The position numbers were made by a program, and so were the translations under genes. From positions 1 through 8,862 of the forward strand of contig MUKB01000076.1 of NCBI GenBank assembly GCA_002049785.1: DNA of 8,862 bases, written 5' to 3'. Under the pieces are notes generated by a model, which was not told the origin of the DNA, searched no databases, and saw only the letters and a program-made list of their open reading frames with translations. This document shows positions 4,930 to 8,862 of the stretch, piece after piece; the stretch's first letter is position 1, and every line of letters begins with the position of its first letter. The DNA is from Caldifarciminota bacterium 4484_100 (lineage in GTDB: Bacteria > Hydrothermota > Tepidihabitantia > SM23-42).

Positions 4930-6092
4930 CCCTTTACGAATCCTCAGGCCCAGTTCATATCCGAACCGGACCAATCGCCGTGCTGTAACATCAGGACTCG
5001 GGATACGCTCTCCAGCCCTTTTGATACTATACATCTCTTTCACTGCAGGACCTGAGAGCTCTTTCATACCTGAAACAAAACTACCTGCAACAAGAACAAC
5101 CGGGCGATTAAACCGCTGAGCGATGTTGAGAACCTGACCAATCGCCTTACCCGCAAAGGTCTGTTGGTCAACCCTCCCTTCACCGGTAATCACAAGTTCA
5201 TTCTCTTTTATCTGCTTTTCAATTTTAATATACTTTCTAATCAATTCAAATCCAGGAACCAGCTTAGCACCCAGAATGGCCTTCAACGCCCCACCAATTC
5301 CTCCGGCCGCACCAGAACCGGGAATCGTATCAAGGTCAACTCCATACCGCTTCAACACCACCCTTTGAAAATTCCTCAGTGCCTTTTTGATAACCGGAAT
5401 TGTCTTCCTGTCTGCACCTTTCTGGCGTGCATAGACGACCGCCCCGTCCCTGCCGGTCAGAATATTACTTACATCCGCACCAACAAGCAATTTAATATCC
5501 TTTATCTCTTCGCATAATTCCGAGTCATCAACCTCTGCCAGTTTCAAGAGCCCCTGGCAATTCTTCTCAATCTCCTTGCCATCACAATCCAGAAACTTCA
5601 CTCCCAAAATGGACAGGGCACCGATACCACAGTCGATTGTAGCACTATCACCGATACCGAGAATAATTCTTTTGAAACCTTTATTTAGCGCATCAATAAT
5701 CATCTCACCCACACCCCTGGTAGTTGTAATCAAAGGGTTTCTCATCTTAAGGGGAATCAATTCCAGCCCTGCAGCCGAGGCAAGTTCCAGCACCGCGATC
5801 TTCTTTTCCGGTATTATACCATATTTCACCTGGACCTTCTTACCCAGGGGTCCACAAACCTTCAGCCTTACAAACCTTCCGTTCAGGGCTTGGTTGATGA
5901 CATCAGCGGTCCCAACCTTCCGTTCAGGGCTTGGGTGATGACATCAGCGGTCCCCTTACCTCCATCGGCAAGGGGAAGTTCAGTAATACAGAAAGAGGGG
6001 TCAGCCCGTTTCAGACCCTGACCAATAACGCGGGCTACATCCTGGGCGGATAATGTTTCCTTAAAACTATTCGGAGCAACAAGAAGTTTCAA
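4921..6092 (-). pseudogene. glxK: Glycerate kinase (GlxK/GarK family), frameshifted by a 41-bp tandem duplication
   Basis: Two frames together encode one glycerate kinase, which phosphorylates D-glycerate with ATP to (usually 2-)phosphoglycerate. The N-terminal piece (6092-5883, 69 codons) has VAPNSFKETLSA and LPLADGGKGTADVI, then goes out of frame to a TGA at 5885-5883. The second piece continues in the other frame to 4921, with GIGDSATIDCGIGAL, a GADVSN..TGRDGA segment, GSGAAGGIGGAL and ELVITGEGRVDQQTFAGKA. The break falls in a 41-bp tandem repeat (5873-5954). Deleting either copy yields 1131 bp, or 376 residues, the normal family length, with family-like sequence across the join. The start is TTG at 6092, overlapping the upstream reductase stop as TTGA. 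As written, only a non-functional 69-residue product results. The rest looks unmutated, so the lesion is recent, reversible or an assembly error. The second piece could begin at GTG 5829, but that would lack the N-terminal lobe. Confidence 0.88.
5873..5954. repeat. 41-bp tandem direct duplication inside glycerate kinase gene
   Basis: Copy 1 is 5873-5913 and copy 2 is 5914-5954, adjacent with no spacer. They are identical except at one base (T5895 in copy 1, G5936 in copy 2). Each copy encodes GTADVI-N/T-QALNGR in its own frame. Because 41 is not a multiple of three, the duplication shifts the frame. A 10-bp repeat, ACAAACCTTC (5854-5863 and 5870-5879), sits beside it and shares AACCTTC with both copies, so the spot is prone to slippage. 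Confidence 0.95.
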
Positions 6093-7066
6093 CGATAAAT
6101 TTCGTGGTTAACCAGATTAGGTGGTGGTTGATCTTTTATTAAAACTGATATTACATTCTCCGCAACCATCATCGCCATCCGTTCCCGTGTCTCCTTCGAT
6201 GCAGAACCGATATGTGGAACAAGAACCGTATTGGGCAGAGAAATCAACTCCTTACTCACTTCAGGCTCAAACTCATATACATCTAAGGCACAACCCGCAA
6301 TTTCCTTACTCTTCAATGCCCTGATAAGGGCAGACTCATCGACAATCGGTCCCCTTGCTACATTTATCAAATAGGCACTCCGCTTCATCAAAGAAAGTTC
6401 CCTCTCTTTTATCAGATGAAAAGTGGATGGAGTAAGTGGGGTATGGAGTGTAACAATATCTGCCTTCTTCAATAATTCATCAAGCGGAGAGTAATCGACT
6501 CCAAGTTGCTTTTCAATATCATTTGAGAGTCGGACCGGCTCGTAATAGAGAACCTTTATATTGAATCCGCGGGCACGTCGTGCCACTGCACGGCCGATCC
6601 TGCCCAACCCGATAATCCCCAGCACCTTTCCATAGACATCGGTTCCCAGAAACAGTGAAGGAGACCAGCCCTTAAACTTCCCTTCCCTCAGGAACTTATC
6701 CGCCTCAACAATCCTCCGTGTGCTACAGAGAATCAGACCAAATGTCAAATCCGCGGTGGTTTCAGTAAGGACACCGGGTGTATTGGTCACTGCAATCCTT
6801 CTCCTGGTTGCCGACTCAAGTGAAATGTTATTATATCCAACCGCATAATTGGCAATTATCTTCAATCTCTTACCTGCATTTATGACATCTGAATCAATCT
6901 CATCACTGAGCATACAGACCAAACCGTCCATATCTCTGATCTGCTGAACAATCTCTTCGTGGGTAAGATTCTGATCTTCTGGATTAACCGTCAAATCAAA
7001 ATGTTGTTCCAGAAGTTCCATTGCCTTTCCCGGCAATCTTCTTGTAATCAGGACTTTTGAAGCCAT
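6089..7066 (-). CDS. D-2-hydroxyacid dehydrogenase, glyoxylate/hydroxypyruvate reductase (GyaR type)
   Basis: This 325-residue enzyme should reduce glyoxylate to glycolate and/or hydroxypyruvate to D-glycerate. Family landmarks are ANYAVGYNNI (72-81), NTPGVLTETTADL (95-107), FLGTDVYGKVLGIIGLGRIG (139-158) with the GxGxxG at 153-158, Glu176 after the second Rossmann strand (YYEP), and the catalytic residues Arg238 (VARGP), Glu267 (EFEP) and His285 (PHIGSAS). The FLG.DVYGK segment and overall length resemble archaeal glyoxylate reductases. The acidic Glu176 suggests NADH, but this is inference. Glycerate kinase begins in its stop codon (TTGA, 4-bp overlap), so its probable product, glycerate, would pass to the next enzyme. 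No Shine-Dalgarno is visible before the ATG. A weak TTCAAC/TAGCAT pair (7101-7096, 7079-7074) could give a leaderless transcript. A serA paralogue is less likely given the operon partner. Confidence 0.87.
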   Translation of the reverse strand: MASKVLITRRLPGKAMELLEQHFDLTVNPEDQNLTHEEIVQQIRDMDGLVCMLSDEIDSDVINAGKRLKIIANYAVGYNNISLESATRRRIAVTNTPGVLTETTADLTFGLILCSTRRIVEADKFLREGKFKGWSPSLFLGTDVYGKVLGIIGLGRIGRAVARRARGFNIKVLYYEPVRLSNDIEKQLGVDYSPLDELLKKADIVTLHTPLTPSTFHLIKERELSLMKRSAYLINVARGPIVDESALIRALKSKEIAGCALDVYEFEPEVSKELISLPNTVLVPHIGSASKETRERMAMMVAENVISVLIKDQPPPNLVNHEIYR

Positions 7067-7113
7067 ACAATATATGCTAAAAGGCCCGAGGATATGTTGA
7101 ACAGAACTCTCGC

Positions 7114-7761
7114 TTATTCCTCCAATTTCTTATGGCAGAGCCACCAGTCATAGCACTCAATCTCACCTGCCTTCTGCCTGGCCTTTCGGTCCTCTATCTG
7201 CTGGGTCGTGCCTGCAGGTGGAATAATCACCCGGTCCTTTATCAACTCATTATTGGGCCATTTATGGGGAAGGGCAACTTTGTGCTTGGTATTGATTTGT
7301 AGGGCTTTGAGTGCCCGCAAAATCTCATCCCAATCCCTTCCTACCTCAGCAGGATAATATACAATCGCCCTTATTGTTCCATTCGGGTCGACGATAAATA
7401 CTGCCCGGGCGGTATTTGAACCTCCCTGAGGAATCATCCCGAGGGTTTCCGCTAACAACCCGCGATCATCTGCGATTATGGGAAATTCAATTTCGACCTT
7501 CAGATTATCCTTTATCCACTCAGCCCATTTGAGATGAGCAAATACCTGGTCGATACTCAAACCCAATACTTCAGCCCCGAGTTCCTTGAACTGTTTCAAT
7601 CGGATCTGCATCGCGTAGAACTCGGTTGTGCAAACCGGTGTAAAATCGCCCGGATGGCTGAATAGCACAAACCACTTTCCTGCAAAATCATCTGGTAGTT
7701 TTATAGCCCCGTGGGTCGTTTTGACCTCAATTGAAGGAAATTTCTCTCCAATTACTACCAT
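7114..7761 (-). CDS. Peroxiredoxin, Prx6/archaeal type with C-terminal cysteines
   Basis: This 215-residue AhpC/TSA-superfamily peroxidase reduces hydrogen peroxide and alkyl hydroperoxides in the cytoplasm. The active-site loop [13 protein letters not shown] (36-48) holds the peroxidatic Cys44 with Thr41, and Arg119 lies in [10 protein letters not shown]. The long C-terminal arm after residue 155 marks the Prx6 subfamily. It ends with [11 protein letters not shown] (202-212), giving Cys203 and Cys209. This pair is typical of archaeal decameric Prx6 enzymes, where one acts as resolving cysteine, so a 2-Cys-like cycle is plausible. The start ATG at 7761 follows AAGGGGTG as ribosome site. It lies 45 nt after adh and 47 nt before the hydroxyacid dehydrogenase, with a hairpin in the first gap. 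The electron donor is not encoded in the window. Confidence 0.93.
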   Translation of the reverse strand: MVVIGEKFPSIEVKTTHGAIKLPDDFAGKWFVLFSHPGDFTPVCTTEFYAMQIRLKQFKELGAEVLGLSIDQVFAHLKWAEWIKDNLKVEIEFPIIADDRGLLAETLGMIPQGGSNTARAVFIVDPNGTIRAIVYYPAEVGRDWDEILRALKALQINTKHKVALPHKWPNNELIKDRVIIPPAGTTQQIEDRKARQKAGEIECYDWWLCHKKLEE

Positions 7762-7773
7762 ATTACACCCCTT

Positions 7774-7809
7774 TCACTTAGTTGATGGGCACAATACCCA
7801 TCTCACTTA
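7774..7809 (-). other. Hairpin flanked by direct repeats between adh and prx
   Basis: GATGGG (7784-7789) and CCCATC (7797-7802) form a perfect 6-bp stem with a 7-nt loop. Read on the minus strand, TAAGTGA flanks it on both sides (7809-7803 and 7780-7774), the first copy containing the adh stop codon. No T-run follows, so it does not look like an intrinsic terminator. It may be an intercistronic mRNA element or a protein-binding dyad. Function is unknown. Confidence 0.45.
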
Positions 7810-8838
7810 AATTTTCAATACCCCTGCCCCCTGAATTTTACCCTGCTTCAGCAGGATGAGGGCCCGATTTGCATCCTGCAGTGAAAAGACCTGGACCTCA
7901 GGCCTGATTGGAATCTCTGCTGCAAGTGGTAAAAAATCCTGTGCATCCTTACGCGTAACATTTGCTGTGCTCTTCAACTCTTTCTCACACCAGATATCTG
8001 TGCCATAATCGAGGTCAAGAAGTCTTTCCTTATCCCGGGGTTCTTTTCTGATTGCATTTATTACAAGCCTACCCCCTGGTCTCAAAATTCTCATACCCTG
8101 AACCACCGGATTCCAGGCAGGAGTGAAATCGATTGCGCGATGCAGTTTATCCGGTGGGTTCTCTCCGGTTGCTCCAACCCAGTCCGCGCCCAGTCTCTTT
8201 GCCAGATTCTGATGCTCGGTCTGGCCGGGCCGGGTGAAGACATAAACCCTACATTGGGGAAACTTATATTTGATCACCTGAATAATAATATGTGCTGAGG
8301 CACCAAAACCGAATAACCCAATCGTCTCTCCATCACAGAGTCCGGTCAGCTTCAACGCACGATAACCCACCACCCCGGCACAGAGCAGTGGTGCCGCCTC
8401 CAGGTCGGTAAAGATATCAGGGATCGAATAGGCAGACTGTTCTGGAACCTTCATAAATTCTGCGTATCCGCCATCCGCATCCCTGCCTGTCGCCCGAAAT
8501 TCCGGACAGAGATTTTCATTGCCCCTTTTACAGAATTCACACCTGCCACAGCTCGAATAGAACCAGGCAACACCCACGCGATCACCGATGCGGAACCTTT
8601 CCGCACCAGGGCCCAACTTCTCAACCCTGCCCACAACCTCATGCCCCAGCACCCTGGGCAACTCAGAAGGTGGGGTTCGTCCTTCAATCTCATCAAGTTC
8701 GGTATGGCATACACCGCAGGCCAAAACCTTGAGCAACACCTCTCCCTGCCCAGGTTCTGGTATGGGAAGTTCAACCAATCTCAAGGGTTCAGGGTTATCT
8801 TTTAATTGAGTAATCTTCTCCAGAATCATCGCCTTCAT
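7807..8838 (-). CDS. Zinc-binding alcohol dehydrogenase (medium-chain MDR family)
   Basis: This 343-residue medium-chain dehydrogenase interconverts alcohols and aldehydes/ketones with NAD(P). The catalytic zinc set is visible: Cys44 in CGVCHTE, His66-Glu67 in GHEVVG and Cys153 in LLCAGV. The structural zinc set is Cys97, Cys100, Cys103 and Cys111 in CGRCEFCKRGNENLC. The Rossmann motif is GFGASAH (177-183), with Ala at the last usual Gly, as seen in the 'adh family 2' subgroup. The second strand ends FTRPG, with Arg203 instead of an acidic residue, suggesting NADPH preference (inference). The natural substrate cannot be read from sequence. The ATG at 8838 follows an AGAGGA site, and a TATAAT sits upstream at 8862-8857. 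It is first in the minus-strand cluster, 45 nt before the peroxiredoxin gene, so a role in aldehyde detoxification is possible. Confidence 0.91.
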   Translation of the reverse strand: MKAMILEKITQLKDNPEPLRLVELPIPEPGQGEVLLKVLACGVCHTELDEIEGRTPPSELPRVLGHEVVGRVEKLGPGAERFRIGDRVGVAWFYSSCGRCEFCKRGNENLCPEFRATGRDADGGYAEFMKVPEQSAYSIPDIFTDLEAAPLLCAGVVGYRALKLTGLCDGETIGLFGFGASAHIIIQVIKYKFPQCRVYVFTRPGQTEHQNLAKRLGADWVGATGENPPDKLHRAIDFTPAWNPVVQGMRILRPGGRLVINAIRKEPRDKERLLDLDYGTDIWCEKELKSTANVTRKDAQDFLPLAAEIPIRPEVQVFSLQDANRALILLKQGKIQGAGVLKI

Positions 8839-8856
8839 TCTCTGTTCCTCTATGTT

Positions 8857-8862
8857 ATTATA
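8857..8862 (-). promoter_or_regulatory. Candidate -10 box for the adh cluster
   Basis: A perfect TATAAT is read on the minus strand at the very end of the window, 18 nt upstream of the adh ATG. The transcript would start just before the AGAGGA ribosome site, giving a leader of only about 10-14 nt. The -35 box would lie outside the window, so this is only half a promoter. Confidence 0.4.

Noticed and set aside
5164..5938. Plus-strand open frames of 117 and 120 codons inside the glycerate kinase gene
   Set aside because: They are antisense to a strongly conserved kinase sequence, lack ribosome sites and have no recognisable domain.
5883..5957. Programmed ribosomal frameshift in glycerate kinase
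   Set aside because: A -1 shift could join the frames, but no slippery heptamer lies between 5943 and 5886. The only G-rich candidate (about 5951-5957) would run into a TGA at 5946-5944, and the tandem duplication already explains the break.

Overview
The window looks like a stretch of an uncultured, probably thermophilic or subsurface bacterial genome. The likely lineage is something like candidate division WOR-3 (Stahlbacteria) or another deep-branching phylum. This is inferred from the gene mix: a gingipain-like (C25) secreted protein, a short SerA without an ACT domain, an archaeal-style glyoxylate/hydroxypyruvate reductase, an archaeal-style Prx6 peroxiredoxin and a DUF1015 protein beside serA. 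No rRNA or single-copy marker fixes the phylum, so the assignment is tentative. There are no tRNA or rRNA genes, insertion sequences or CRISPR arrays.

Layout: (1) 1-799, minus strand: N-terminal 266 residues of a secreted C25-type protease-like protein that runs off the left edge. (2) 800-1157: a divergent regulatory region with two near-ideal sigma-70 promoters pointing outward. Between them lie low-complexity micro-repeats, including a 9-bp-period tandem array. (3) 1158-4929, plus strand: yjbQ, then a 111-bp leader with a stem-loop and a possible 35-codon ORF, then a tight cluster of class V aminotransferase, serA and DUF1015 with strong Shine-Dalgarno sites and 10-12 bp gaps. (4) 4921-8838, minus strand, convergent: zinc alcohol dehydrogenase, Prx6-type peroxiredoxin, D-2-hydroxyacid dehydrogenase (glyoxylate/hydroxypyruvate reductase) and glycerate kinase. 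The two clusters meet tail to tail with a 9-bp overlap and no room for a terminator.

How the genes fit together: the aminotransferase, both 2-hydroxyacid dehydrogenases and glycerate kinase cover the interconversion of serine/glyoxylate, (phospho)hydroxypyruvate, glycerate and phosphoglycerate. DUF1015 carries an ADGHHR motif that resembles the phosphate-binding signature of the ParB/SerK fold, so it is a candidate uncharacterised partner in serine metabolism. The adh-prx pair at the head of the minus-strand cluster adds aldehyde/alcohol and peroxide handling.

The most striking anomaly is a 41-bp tandem duplication (5873-5954, one mismatch between copies) inside the glycerate kinase gene. 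It breaks the reading frame. Removing exactly one copy restores a 376-residue protein of normal family length. This is a recent pseudogenising event, a reversible slippage switch, or an assembly artefact.
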